A DNA stretch of 49,489 bases from Methanosuratincolales archaeon (GTDB taxonomy: Archaea; Thermoproteota; Methanomethylicia; Methanomethylicales; Methanomethylicaceae). Numbering within the stretch: the stretch's first letter is position 1; each line of letters opens with the position of its first letter. A program made the translations under genes and the position numbers. The notes under the pieces are model-generated. The model was not told the DNA's origin. It ran no database searches and saw nothing but the letters and a program-made list of their open reading frames with translations. The stretch is taken from positions 1 to 49,489 of the forward strand of contig JACIVQ010000004.1 of NCBI GenBank assembly GCA_014361445.1, written 5' to 3'. Positions 24,482-31,983 of the stretch are shown one piece after another.

Positions 24482-25288
24482 ATGGATATTGAGGTTCTCG
24501 GCTCTACTAACGATCAATTGAGCGTCATATTTAGGGGGGCTCAGCCCACTTTTGTAAATGCCATAAGGCGCATAATAATGGCGGAGATACCCATACCCGC
24601 CATAGAGAAGGTCTACGTGGCCGAGAACACAAGCGTCCTATACGACGAGATTTTGGCTCACAGGCTTGGTATGATCCCCATGAGAGGTGGCGAGACCCTT
24701 AATCCTCCAGATCGCTGTAGCTGTGGAGGGAAGGGTTGCAGCTTCTGTGAGTCCGTTCTGACACTTGAGGTAGAAGCAAAAGAGGACAATGAGATGGTGT
24801 ACTCAGGAAGACTCAAGGCAGAAGGATCTGTATTTCCAGCCAAAAATGACATACCTATAGTTAAGCTCAATAGCGGCCAAAAGATCGCTTTGGTAGCCCA
24901 CGCAAGACTAGGCACGGGTAAGGAGCACGCAAAGTGGCAGCCGGTCTCAATATGTGTCATAAAATACGAGCCAGTTATATTTGTTCAAGAAAATTGCGAC
25001 CTATGTGGTATATGCGTGGATCGCTGCCCACGAAAGATCCTCGAGATAAATGAAAATGAAAAGAAGCTCGTCGTAAGATCCATATGGGACTGTTCACTCT
25101 GTAAAGTGTGCAAGGAGGTCTGCCCTAAATCTGCAATAAAGATCTCCTATAATGATAGAACCTCACGTTTAACTATTGAGACCACGGGATCAAAGTCAAA
25201 CGAGGAGCTTCTAGTATCTGCCTTTGACTTTCTTATCAAAAAATGCGAGTCTTTGAGGAACTCAATTGGAGGCGCAGTAAATGGTTAA
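24482..25288 (+). CDS. rpoD: DNA-directed RNA polymerase subunit Rpo3 (RpoD) with two 4Fe-4S motifs
   Basis: A 268-residue homologue of RPB3/alpha. The assembly domain is FRGAQPTFVNAIRRIIMAEI. Cys 79, 81, 86 and 89 (CSCGGKGCSFC) form a metal-binding insert. A ferredoxin-like domain follows with two complete CxxCxxCxxxCP motifs at residues 172-182 and 204-214. Many archaea keep only one or neither. Subunit D dimerises with Rpo11 to nucleate polymerase assembly, and the clusters stabilise the fold. ATG 24482 is chosen over 24452 from the TATA position. Confidence 0.96.
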   Translation: MDIEVLGSTNDQLSVIFRGAQPTFVNAIRRIIMAEIPIPAIEKVYVAENTSVLYDEILAHRLGMIPMRGGETLNPPDRCSCGGKGCSFCESVLTLEVEAKEDNEMVYSGRLKAEGSVFPAKNDIPIVKLNSGQKIALVAHARLGTGKEHAKWQPVSICVIKYEPVIFVQENCDLCGICVDRCPRKILEINENEKKLVVRSIWDCSLCKVCKEVCPKSAIKISYNDRTSRLTIETTGSKSNEELLVSAFDFLIKKCESLRNSIGGAVNG

Positions 25289-25646
25289 GCGAACATTACC
25301 TACAAACCCAAGGACGAGGCGAATAGTAAAAATACTCAGGAAGGCGTCCAGATCTCACAACGCAGAGATCTGGAGGGCACTATCAGAAGCCCTTTGCATC
25401 CCATCAAGGAGAAGGATCACGATCAATTTGAGCAAGATAGATAAACTTACAAATGAGGGAGACTGTGTAGCAGTTGCTGGTAAAGTGCTTGGCTTTGGAA
25501 ACCTCTCTAAGAAAGTAGACGTGGCTGCCCTCTCATTCAGCCAAACGGCGAAGGCTAAGATCGTTCAATCGGGTGGCAGAGCCCTCTCTTTGGATGTCCT
25601 TGTTAAACTAAATCCAAGGGGCAGAAATATCAAGATATTGAGGTGA
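25281..25646 (+). CDS. rpl18e: Large ribosomal subunit protein L18e
   Basis: A 121-residue L18e (L15 superfamily), specific to archaea and eukaryotes. It has NPRTRRIVKILRKASRSHNA, INLSKIDKLTNEGD and GKVLGFGNLSKKVDVAALSF. It overlaps the Rpo3 stop by 8 bases. Confidence 0.95.
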   Translation: MVKRTLPTNPRTRRIVKILRKASRSHNAEIWRALSEALCIPSRRRITINLSKIDKLTNEGDCVAVAGKVLGFGNLSKKVDVAALSFSQTAKAKIVQSGGRALSLDVLVKLNPRGRNIKILR

Positions 25647-25650
25647 AACC

Positions 25651-26085
25651 ATGCCAGAGACCATTTATGTAGACGGAACAGACCTTAGACTGGGCAGAAT
25701 GGCAACAAGGGTAGCAAAGCATTTGATCAACGGCGACAAGGTCGTCATAGTTAATGTGGAAAAGATTGTGATTTCCGGCACCAGGGCTTCTGCCCTCAGC
25801 AAATATGAGCGTTGGATGAGTCTTAGAACTTACAAAAACCCAGAAAAGGTAGGTCCGAAGCAGCACAGAGGTCCAGACCGTCTGGTCCACTCTGCCATCA
25901 AAAATATGCTTCCAAAATCACCAATGGGTAAAGAAGCTCTCAAAAGGCTCAAAGTATACATAGGCGTCCCTGACGAGTTGAAGTCTGTAAAGTTCCAGCA
26001 ATTTGAGGAGGCCCATGTCAAAAACCTTCGAGGTCCATATGTAAGGATTGAAGAAGTATCTAAGAGTTTAGGATGGTGTGCATAA
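25651..26085 (+). CDS. rpl13: Large ribosomal subunit protein L13
   Basis: A 144-residue archaeal L13. It has DLRLGRMATRVAKHLINGD, VVIVNVEKIVISGT and GPDRLVHSAIKNMLPKSPMG. Its TAA overlaps the S9 ATG by one base (TAATG). Confidence 0.96.
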   Translation: MPETIYVDGTDLRLGRMATRVAKHLINGDKVVIVNVEKIVISGTRASALSKYERWMSLRTYKNPEKVGPKQHRGPDRLVHSAIKNMLPKSPMGKEALKRLKVYIGVPDELKSVKFQQFEEAHVKNLRGPYVRIEEVSKSLGWCA

Positions 26086-26489
26086 TGGCGGAAAAAGTTA
26101 TTGTTGTAAGCGGCAAGAGAAAGACTGCGATAGCCAGAGGGGTCGCTCACAGCGGGAGTGGCAAAGTTCTAATAAATGGTATCCCCTTGGAGCTCTACAA
26201 ACCAGATGTGGCGAAATTAAAGATTATCGAACCTATAGAGGTTGTAGGTCACGATCTTTTGTCTAAACTAGATATCAACATTAACACCGAGGGCGGAGGT
26301 TTTATGGGCCAAGCAGAGGCTGCGAGGGTCGTGCTCTCCACCATACTTGCAGAGTTCGGAGGGGAAGCCATACGCAACAAACTCATGGCATACGACCGGC
26401 GCATGCTGGTGGAAGATCCAAGGAGAACCGAACCGAAGAAGTTTGGCGGTTACAGCGCAAGGAGAAGAAAACAGAAATCGTATAGGTGA
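26085..26489 (+). CDS. rps9: Small ribosomal subunit protein S9
   Basis: An S9 of about 134 residues whose C-terminal tail contacts P-site tRNA. It has [40 protein letters not shown] and the end [12 protein letters not shown]. It begins at the last base of the L13 stop; an in-frame ATG at 26073 would overlap L13 further. Confidence 0.96.
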   Translation: MAEKVIVVSGKRKTAIARGVAHSGSGKVLINGIPLELYKPDVAKLKIIEPIEVVGHDLLSKLDININTEGGGFMGQAEAARVVLSTILAEFGGEAIRNKLMAYDRRMLVEDPRRTEPKKFGGYSARRRKQKSYR

Positions 26490-26713
26490 TGTTATTGATA
26501 ATCCCTGTTCGATGTTTCACATGTGGAAAAGTCATAGGTGATAAATGGGAGGAGTTCAAGAAGGCCACACTCGGTGGTAAGAACCCTGCCGAGGTTTTGG
26601 ACTCCTTAGGGATAAAGAGGTACTGTTGCAGGAGGATGTTCCTCTCCCACATAGATCTAATGGATGAAGCCCTGCAATTCCACGTTCATAGGAAGGAGGA
26701 AGAAAATGTATAA
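26489..26713 (+). CDS. rpoN: DNA-directed RNA polymerase subunit Rpo10 (RpoN)
   Basis: A 74-residue RPB10 homologue with zinc ligands CFTC near the start and the invariant [17 protein letters not shown]. It helps assemble the Rpo3/Rpo11 platform. It directly follows S9. In many archaea rpoK (Rpo6) and enolase lie between rpoN and S2; here only 70 bases and a TATA box do. Confidence 0.95.
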   Translation: MLLIIPVRCFTCGKVIGDKWEEFKKATLGGKNPAEVLDSLGIKRYCCRRMFLSHIDLMDEALQFHVHRKEEENV

Positions 26714-26728
26714 CGTAACACGCAAAGA

Positions 26729-26739
26729 AAAAATATAAA
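26729..26739 (+). promoter_or_regulatory. TATA box of rps2
   Basis: AAAAATATAAA lies 45-55 bases before the S2 ATG at 26784. Confidence 0.55.
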
Positions 26740-26783
26740 GAAGCAGACTTAATCAAATAAGCCATCTTAATAGGTGTTAACCC

Positions 26784-27437
26784 ATGTCCTCTCTTGAAAC
26801 TGCTGATCTCTTAATCCCCCTTGAAGTTTACCTAGCTGCGGGGATACACATAGGGACTCATGTAAAGACAAATGATATGCGTCCTTTTATTTACAGAGTT
26901 AGACCTGATGGTCTATATGTGCTTGATGTTAGGAAGACCGACGAAAGGTTGCGCATCGCCTCAAAATTTATTGCTAGGTTTAAAGGCGAGAAGGTCTATG
27001 CGGTCTCCGCAAGGCAATATGGGTTCAAGCCTGTGGAAAAATTCGCCTCCTTGATAGGCGGCAAGGCTCTAACTGGAAGGTTCATACCTGGGACTTTCAC
27101 AAACCCGAAACTCCCAACCTATGTGGAGCCTGAACTTTTGGTAGTAGCCGACCCAAGAGCCGACTGGCAAGCCATCCTGGAGTCTGCCGAGGTCGGCATT
27201 CCTGTTGTGGGGTTCTGCGACACAGATAACAGATCTCAGCTGATAGATCTCGTAATCCCCATCAACAATAAGGGGAGAAAGTCACTGGCTTTGGCTTATT
27301 GGCTACTCACGAGGCAGGTTCTTAGAGAGCGCGGCGAGCTGGCGCCCACTGCAGAGTTGCCCGCGACAATAGAAGACTTTGAGTCTAAAGTACTTGTAGC
27401 AGAGGAGGAGTACGGAGGATACGAGGTTGAAGGATAG
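26784..27437 (+). CDS. rps2: Small ribosomal subunit protein S2
   Basis: A 217-residue archaeal S2 (eukaryotic SA). It has [60 protein letters not shown] and [20 protein letters not shown]. It overlaps the MEMO1 gene by 11 bases. Confidence 0.97.
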   Translation: MSSLETADLLIPLEVYLAAGIHIGTHVKTNDMRPFIYRVRPDGLYVLDVRKTDERLRIASKFIARFKGEKVYAVSARQYGFKPVEKFASLIGGKALTGRFIPGTFTNPKLPTYVEPELLVVADPRADWQAILESAEVGIPVVGFCDTDNRSQLIDLVIPINNKGRKSLALAYWLLTRQVLRERGELAPTAELPATIEDFESKVLVAEEEYGGYEVEG

Positions 27438-28275
27438 GAGACCTTCAGTAGCTGGGTCTTTTTATGAAAGTTCGGCAGATGCCATAAGGAACCAAATGAT
27501 ATGGTGTTTTCTCCACAGGATCGGTCCGAGATCGCTCCCTACTGGTATCGAGTCCACTGAAAGGCGTATACTGGCGCTCGTCTCCCCTCATGCCGGGTAC
27601 ATCTACTCTGGTCCAGTGGCTGCCCATGGCTACTACCAACTCTCAAAAGAGCCGGTACCTGAGGTTATAGTTATAATAGGCCCAAACCACACGGGCATGG
27701 GTGCTGGCATATCTGTTTGGGGAGAAGGGACGTGGAGCACCCCTTTGGGGAGGGTTCCTGTGGATGCAGACATTGCAGAGGATCTCGCCAATAAGGGCAT
27801 AGTCGAGATAGACCAAGAGGCCCACCTGTATGAACACTCCATAGAAGTTCAACTTCCTTTCCTTCAATTCATATATCAGAACAAAGAGTTCAAGATACTT
27901 CCTATATGCATGATGCTCCAAGACTACATGACATCTCTTGAGCTCGGAAACGCTCTTGCCGAATCTCTCAAAGGAAAGTCTTCCCTAATAGTGGCCAGCA
28001 CAGACTTCTCTCACTATGTCCCCTATTCAGAGGCCTACAGGAAAGATTCCTTGGTCAGCGAATGCATAGTAAAAATGGACGCAAAAGCCCTGAGCGAGAC
28101 CGTTATAAGGGAGAACGTGAGCATGTGCGGTCCAGGTCCAGTGATGGCCACGATTGTGGCAGCGAAAAGACTGGGCGCAAAAGAGTGCAGGAAACTCTGC
28201 TACGCAACCTCTGGCGATACGTGCGGCTCAAAGGACGAAGTCGTCGGTTATGGATCCTACATAATGGTCCTTTAG
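27427..28275 (+). CDS. MEMO1 family protein
   Basis: A 282-residue homologue of human MEMO1, related to class III extradiol dioxygenases. The expected His/Asp/Cys set is present: [56 protein letters not shown] and CGPGPV near the end. Human MEMO1 binds copper and iron; the archaeal function is not settled. It regularly sits between S2 and the mevalonate kinase gene in archaea, as here. TTG at 27427 gives [14 protein letters not shown], the standard start. Confidence 0.93.
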   Translation: MKDRRPSVAGSFYESSADAIRNQMIWCFLHRIGPRSLPTGIESTERRILALVSPHAGYIYSGPVAAHGYYQLSKEPVPEVIVIIGPNHTGMGAGISVWGEGTWSTPLGRVPVDADIAEDLANKGIVEIDQEAHLYEHSIEVQLPFLQFIYQNKEFKILPICMMLQDYMTSLELGNALAESLKGKSSLIVASTDFSHYVPYSEAYRKDSLVSECIVKMDAKALSETVIRENVSMCGPGPVMATIVAAKRLGAKECRKLCYATSGDTCGSKDEVVGYGSYIMVL

Positions 28276-28282
28276 CCTAAAA

Positions 28283-28305
28283 GGTGCGCTGTGATATACC
28301 GCACC
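28283..28305 (+). terminator. Hairpin between memo and the isoprenoid genes
   Basis: GGTGCG at 28283-28288 pairs perfectly with CGCACC at 28300-28305 around an 11-base loop. No T-run follows, so termination is a guess. Confidence 0.3.
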
Positions 28306-28348
28306 CAAACCACAAAGATTAATTCCCTTCTCTTAAACAAAGTCTATC

Positions 28349-29173
28349 ATGGAAAACATAAAATTGAGCATTCCTTTTTCACTACCGCTCTTAGGAGAAT
28401 CATTTATAGACGTTGGTAACCCTGTATTATTCTCAAACATCAACTTCTTCACAAAGGTTGATGTAACCATCAGCAAATTATCAGCAGCTCATGTACCACT
28501 GTCCTCTTCTTCCCTTAAGAGGCTGGTCGAAAATCATTTGAACTCAATCGGCAATACATTCGCTTTTCAAGTAACCCCTCCAGGCAATGACTATCTGACA
28601 CTAACTTCAGCACTCTACATAACAGACTCAGAATCTCTTGAAGACTCTGCTCCCGCCTTACTAAGCAGGCTTAGCGGAAGGCCGCTCATGACGATGGTCA
28701 GATCGCTTTCGGCTCTGTCTGGGGGCTTTGTAGTTTGCAGGAAGGGAGAGGGTCTAGTTTCTCTGAATGGCAACCCTGACGCCTCAGTTCTGCTCAGAAC
28801 AAAAGCCAGAAGAAAGTCTTTGAGCGGCACCATCGGTAGGTTTCATGAGACCTTCCCGGATCTCTCTCAGCCACTATGGCACACCATGGGTCATATTGTA
28901 ATAGAAGGCGGCAAAGCAATAAAGGAAAATAACGCAAAAAAGCTCGGCTACCTGATGATCCTTGAATCCTCGATCGGCTGTGCCATCGGGCTAATAAAAC
29001 CAAAAGACCTCGCCAGGCTCTCCCAGATAAAGACAGCCTATGGTGCTAAGATCTTCTCTTTCGGAGACTTGATGGGAGACCTTATATTGTCCCCGAGGGA
29101 AACCTCACCATGGGGCGAATATCAAAAGTTTTATTTTACAACAACGGGGGTGACCGAAGTTCACGAAAGTTGA
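28349..29173 (+). CDS. Degenerate mevalonate kinase homologue (GHMP fold, active site lost)
   Basis: A 274-residue protein that aligns with archaeal mevalonate kinases along its length. LPLLGESFIDVGNPVL stands for the usual LFGEHAVVYG region. LSGGFVVCRKG (124-134) stands for the FGGVV strand. HETFPDLSQPLWHTMGHIV (166-184) and YGAKIFSFGDLMGD (231-244) follow. Yet the family's P-loop GLGSSAA is absent, the catalytic SPTD aspartate region is LMTMVRSLSAL, and the C-terminal GAGGGGC has become SFGDLMGD. It occupies the mevalonate kinase place between memo and ipk. It is probably a pseudoenzyme or has changed substrate. The ORF is intact, so it is presumably expressed. Confidence 0.75.
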   Translation: MENIKLSIPFSLPLLGESFIDVGNPVLFSNINFFTKVDVTISKLSAAHVPLSSSSLKRLVENHLNSIGNTFAFQVTPPGNDYLTLTSALYITDSESLEDSAPALLSRLSGRPLMTMVRSLSALSGGFVVCRKGEGLVSLNGNPDASVLLRTKARRKSLSGTIGRFHETFPDLSQPLWHTMGHIVIEGGKAIKENNAKKLGYLMILESSIGCAIGLIKPKDLARLSQIKTAYGAKIFSFGDLMGDLILSPRETSPWGEYQKFYFTTTGVTEVHES

Positions 29174-29927
29174 GTTCGTCATAAAACTCGGTGGAAGCGC
29201 CATAACAAATAAGAAACAGCCATTCGCCCCAAACTTAGAGGTTATTAAAAACATTTCCCTCGAACTCTCCCAGATCTCTAACAGGCCGCCTTTGATTTTG
29301 GTTTATGGTGGCGGATCCTTCGGACATTACGTTGCAAGAAAATACATCGACAAAGGATTGATAACCGACGCCAAAGGGGTCGCTGAGATTCACTCCGCGA
29401 TGTTCTCTCTGACCAAAATCCTAACTGATCAGTTTCTCCAGCACGGCCTCCCCATCTTCGCGATAAATTCGTCTTCCTCCTTTGTTTTAAAGGACGGCGA
29501 TCTGCAAGATGCTTTTTATGAACCCTTTGAGCTATCCTTAGAACGCGGTCTTATCCCTGTGGTAGGTGGTGATGTGGTCTTTGATTCCTCGTCGGGCGTC
29601 CGGATACTATCAGGAGACAGAATAGCCTCACTGCTCGCCAAAACTTTTCAAGCAAGGGTTTTGGCCTTTGGTACTGATGTTGATGGGATCATATTGAAGG
29701 GATCAACAATCCCCAGGATTAGGGCAAAAGAGATTGGAGAGATTTTGGATCACATTGCGCAAACCCAAGAGGATGTTACTGGGGGGATGGTTGGGAAGCT
29801 CCAGGAGATCGCCTCCTACCTGCTCGAGGGTGGGAAGTTCGCCATAATCTTTAATATAACCCGCCCCGGTCAACTTACTAGACTCCTGTCGGGCAAGGAG
29901 GTATTAGGGACAAATTTTGAGAGTTGA
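29163..29927 (+). CDS. ipk: Isopentenyl phosphate kinase, probable ACG start
   Basis: An amino-acid-kinase-fold enzyme (isopentenyl phosphate + ATP to IPP) of about 254 residues. It has VIKLGGSAITNKK at the N-terminus, VYGGGSFGHYVA with the IPK-specific histidine, VVGGDVVFDSS, FGTDVDGI and DVTGGMVGKL. The frame is closed by TGA at 29151-29153. Between there and the conserved KLGGSAIT there is no ATG, GTG or TTG. ACG at 29163 would give MKVEFVIKLGGS-like spacing and lies nine bases after GGGGGTGA. It is the likeliest start, overlapping the previous gene by 11 bases. A sequencing error or +1 frameshift is the alternative. Confidence 0.88.
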   Translation, partial: TKVEFVIKLGGSAITNKKQPFAPNLEVIKNISLELSQISNRPPLILVYGGGSFGHYVARKYIDKGLITDAKGVAEIHSAMFSLTKILTDQFLQHGLPIFAINSSSSFVLKDGDLQDAFYEPFELSLERGLIPVVGGDVVFDSSSGVRILSGDRIASLLAKTFQARVLAFGTDVDGIILKGSTIPRIRAKEIGEILDHIAQTQEDVTGGMVGKLQEIASYLLEGGKFAIIFNITRPGQLTRLLSGKEVLGTNFES

Positions 29928-31024
29928 TTGCGTTGATATCTGATCGAAAACTATCTCATATTTTGATATGCAGGGATTTGGACGTCTCGTTCAAAAAGGG
30001 AACGCACTTTGACGACGTAGACCTGATCCACTGCGCGCTTCCAGAACTTAATTTAGAAGAGATTGACCTTTCAACAAAACTCTTCGGGAAGAAAATCTCA
30101 GCCCCGATTATAATCTCATCAATGACGGGGGGTCATCCCGAGACCAAAAAGATCAATGAACGCCTTGCAAAGGCAGCCAACAAGCTGGACATAGGGATCT
30201 GTGTGGGCAGTCAGCGTGCAGCTCTGGAAAACCATAGTCTAAGAGATACCTTTAGAGTTGTTCGCGAAATTTCAAAAGATCTGCTGGTCATTGCCAACCT
30301 AGGTGCTGCTCAACTCCTCTCACCCAAAGCCAAAGAATACGCAGAGGAAGCAATCTCTATGATAGATGCCGATGCCTTAGCCATCCATCTCAACCCGCTC
30401 CAGGAACTTGTTCAACCCGGTGGCGACGTCAGATTCAGAGGGATAATCGGTGCTCTCTCAGACCTTGCTAAGTCACTCAATAAGCCGCTTATAGTAAAAG
30501 AGATTGGGTGCGGGATCTCTAGAGAGGTGGCCCAAGAGATTACTAGGGCTGGAGCATCTGCAATAGATGTTGCCGGCGCTGGGGGTACAAGCTGGGCCGC
30601 TGTTGAATTTTACAACTCTAAGCAGAATGGCGAGATCCAAAAATCAGAGGTTGCCGAGACCTTCTGGAACTGGGGCATCCCAACCGCTATGAGCCTCTGC
30701 GAGGTCCTCTCACTTAAGCCAAAGTTGAAAGTGATCTCTTCGGGTGGTGTCCAGAACGGTATCCATGTAGCAAAGTCGATCGCTCTAGGAGCAGATCTAG
30801 CAGGCATAGCACGACCTCTGCTTTTACCTGCATTCTCGGGCGACGAGGCTATCGTTGCACGTCTGAACCGCATAATCACAGAGCTCAAAACGACTCTAAT
30901 GCTAGTGGGCTGCCGAAATCTGGACCAGCTGAAGTCTGCTCCACTCGTCATAAAAGGCGATCTCCTCAACTGGATCCTACAGAGAGGTCTGGAGGTGAAA
31001 GGGGTTGATAGAAGAAAAAATTAG
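29924..31024 (+). CDS. fni: Type 2 isopentenyl-diphosphate isomerase
   Basis: A 366-residue FMN/NADPH-dependent IDI-2 that converts IPP to DMAPP. It has RKLSHILICRDLDV, ISAPIIISSMTGGHPETKKI, VGSQRAALE, the Asn/Gln/Glu ligand segment LAIHLNPLQELVQPGGD, VKEIGCGISREVA, and the flavin-phosphate loop VAGAGGTSWAAVE. TTG 29924 overlaps the IPK stop by four bases, so the two enzymes are coupled. Confidence 0.96.
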   Translation: MIALISDRKLSHILICRDLDVSFKKGTHFDDVDLIHCALPELNLEEIDLSTKLFGKKISAPIIISSMTGGHPETKKINERLAKAANKLDIGICVGSQRAALENHSLRDTFRVVREISKDLLVIANLGAAQLLSPKAKEYAEEAISMIDADALAIHLNPLQELVQPGGDVRFRGIIGALSDLAKSLNKPLIVKEIGCGISREVAQEITRAGASAIDVAGAGGTSWAAVEFYNSKQNGEIQKSEVAETFWNWGIPTAMSLCEVLSLKPKLKVISSGGVQNGIHVAKSIALGADLAGIARPLLLPAFSGDEAIVARLNRIITELKTTLMLVGCRNLDQLKSAPLVIKGDLLNWILQRGLEVKGVDRRKN

Positions 31025-31970
31025 GCAAGTTGCTTCTCTCATCGACCCGCTCATAAGATCCGCCCTGCATGGAAGCGATAACTTACACAAGGCTGCCCTG
31101 CACCTTCCTAGCCAGGGCGGTAAAAGGATGCGCGCCTTCCTCGTTGTAAAATCTTGCGAACTGGCTGGCGGCGACATCAAATCCGCCCTCCCTGCTGCCG
31201 CAGCCATTGAAGTGCTCCACAACTTCACCCTCATACACGACGACATCATGGATGGCGACCTCTTGAGAAGGGGTGTACCTACCGTTCACACGCTTTGGGG
31301 GGTGCCTATGGGAATACTCGCAGGAGATCTGCTTTTTGCTAAAGCCTTCAACATTCTCCTCTCTGCTAATGTGGACTCGGAAAGGCTGAGGCGATCGGCC
31401 CAGATCCTCTCAGAGTCTGCCATCAGCCTCTCAGAAGGTCAGAGCATGGATATGGACTTCGAATCGAAACTCGATGTGTCTGAGGAGGATTACCTATTAA
31501 TGGTCAGCAAAAAAACCGCCTCCCTTTTCGAGGCAAGCGCAGAGATCGGTGCCACAATAGGGGGAGGAGAACCAGGTCTAGTATCACTTCTGGGCGAGTA
31601 CGGACGTAACCTGGGTATAGGGTTCCAGATCTTTGACGACTACCTAGGGCTGACCTCCAAAGAAGAGGTCTTGGGTAAACCCATAGGAAACGACATAAGA
31701 GAGGGCAAGAAGACTTTAATTGTTATCAGATGCCTGAACTCGCCGCTCAGGGAAAGAATTCTCCCACTCCTTGGAAAGAAATATGCTTCCGATGAAGAAC
31801 TAGCCGCATTAGTAGATGCCATTCGGCAAGAGGGCATAGACGATTATGTACTTGATAAGGCGAACTTTCATATAGCCCTCGCCCTTAAGGCACTTTCCCC
31901 TCTGCCAGACTCACCAACAAAGCAAGATCTCGTCGAGTTGGCAAAGTTTGCAATTTCCAGAACAAAATAG
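31005..31970 (+). CDS. idsA: Geranylgeranyl (polyprenyl) diphosphate synthase
   Basis: A 321-residue trans-prenyltransferase. The first Asp-rich motif is LIHDDIMDGDLLRRG and the second is FQIFDDYLGLTS. GGKRMRAFLV binds the IPP side. It makes the C20 (or longer) isoprenoid precursor of archaeal lipids. It overlaps fni by 20 bases. RNase J, which often lies between fni and this gene in archaea, is absent. Confidence 0.95.
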   Translation: MIEEKIRQVASLIDPLIRSALHGSDNLHKAALHLPSQGGKRMRAFLVVKSCELAGGDIKSALPAAAAIEVLHNFTLIHDDIMDGDLLRRGVPTVHTLWGVPMGILAGDLLFAKAFNILLSANVDSERLRRSAQILSESAISLSEGQSMDMDFESKLDVSEEDYLLMVSKKTASLFEASAEIGATIGGGEPGLVSLLGEYGRNLGIGFQIFDDYLGLTSKEEVLGKPIGNDIREGKKTLIVIRCLNSPLRERILPLLGKKYASDEELAALVDAIRQEGIDDYVLDKANFHIALALKALSPLPDSPTKQDLVELAKFAISRTK

Positions 31971-31983
31971 AGGCGATTATGCC

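Noticed and set aside
28349-29173. Diphosphomevalonate decarboxylase or mevalonate-3-kinase
   Set aside because: SRLSGR...RSLSALSGGFV recalls the decarboxylase motif, but the C-terminal half and gene order match mevalonate kinase better, and the decarboxylase's own catalytic motif is also absent.
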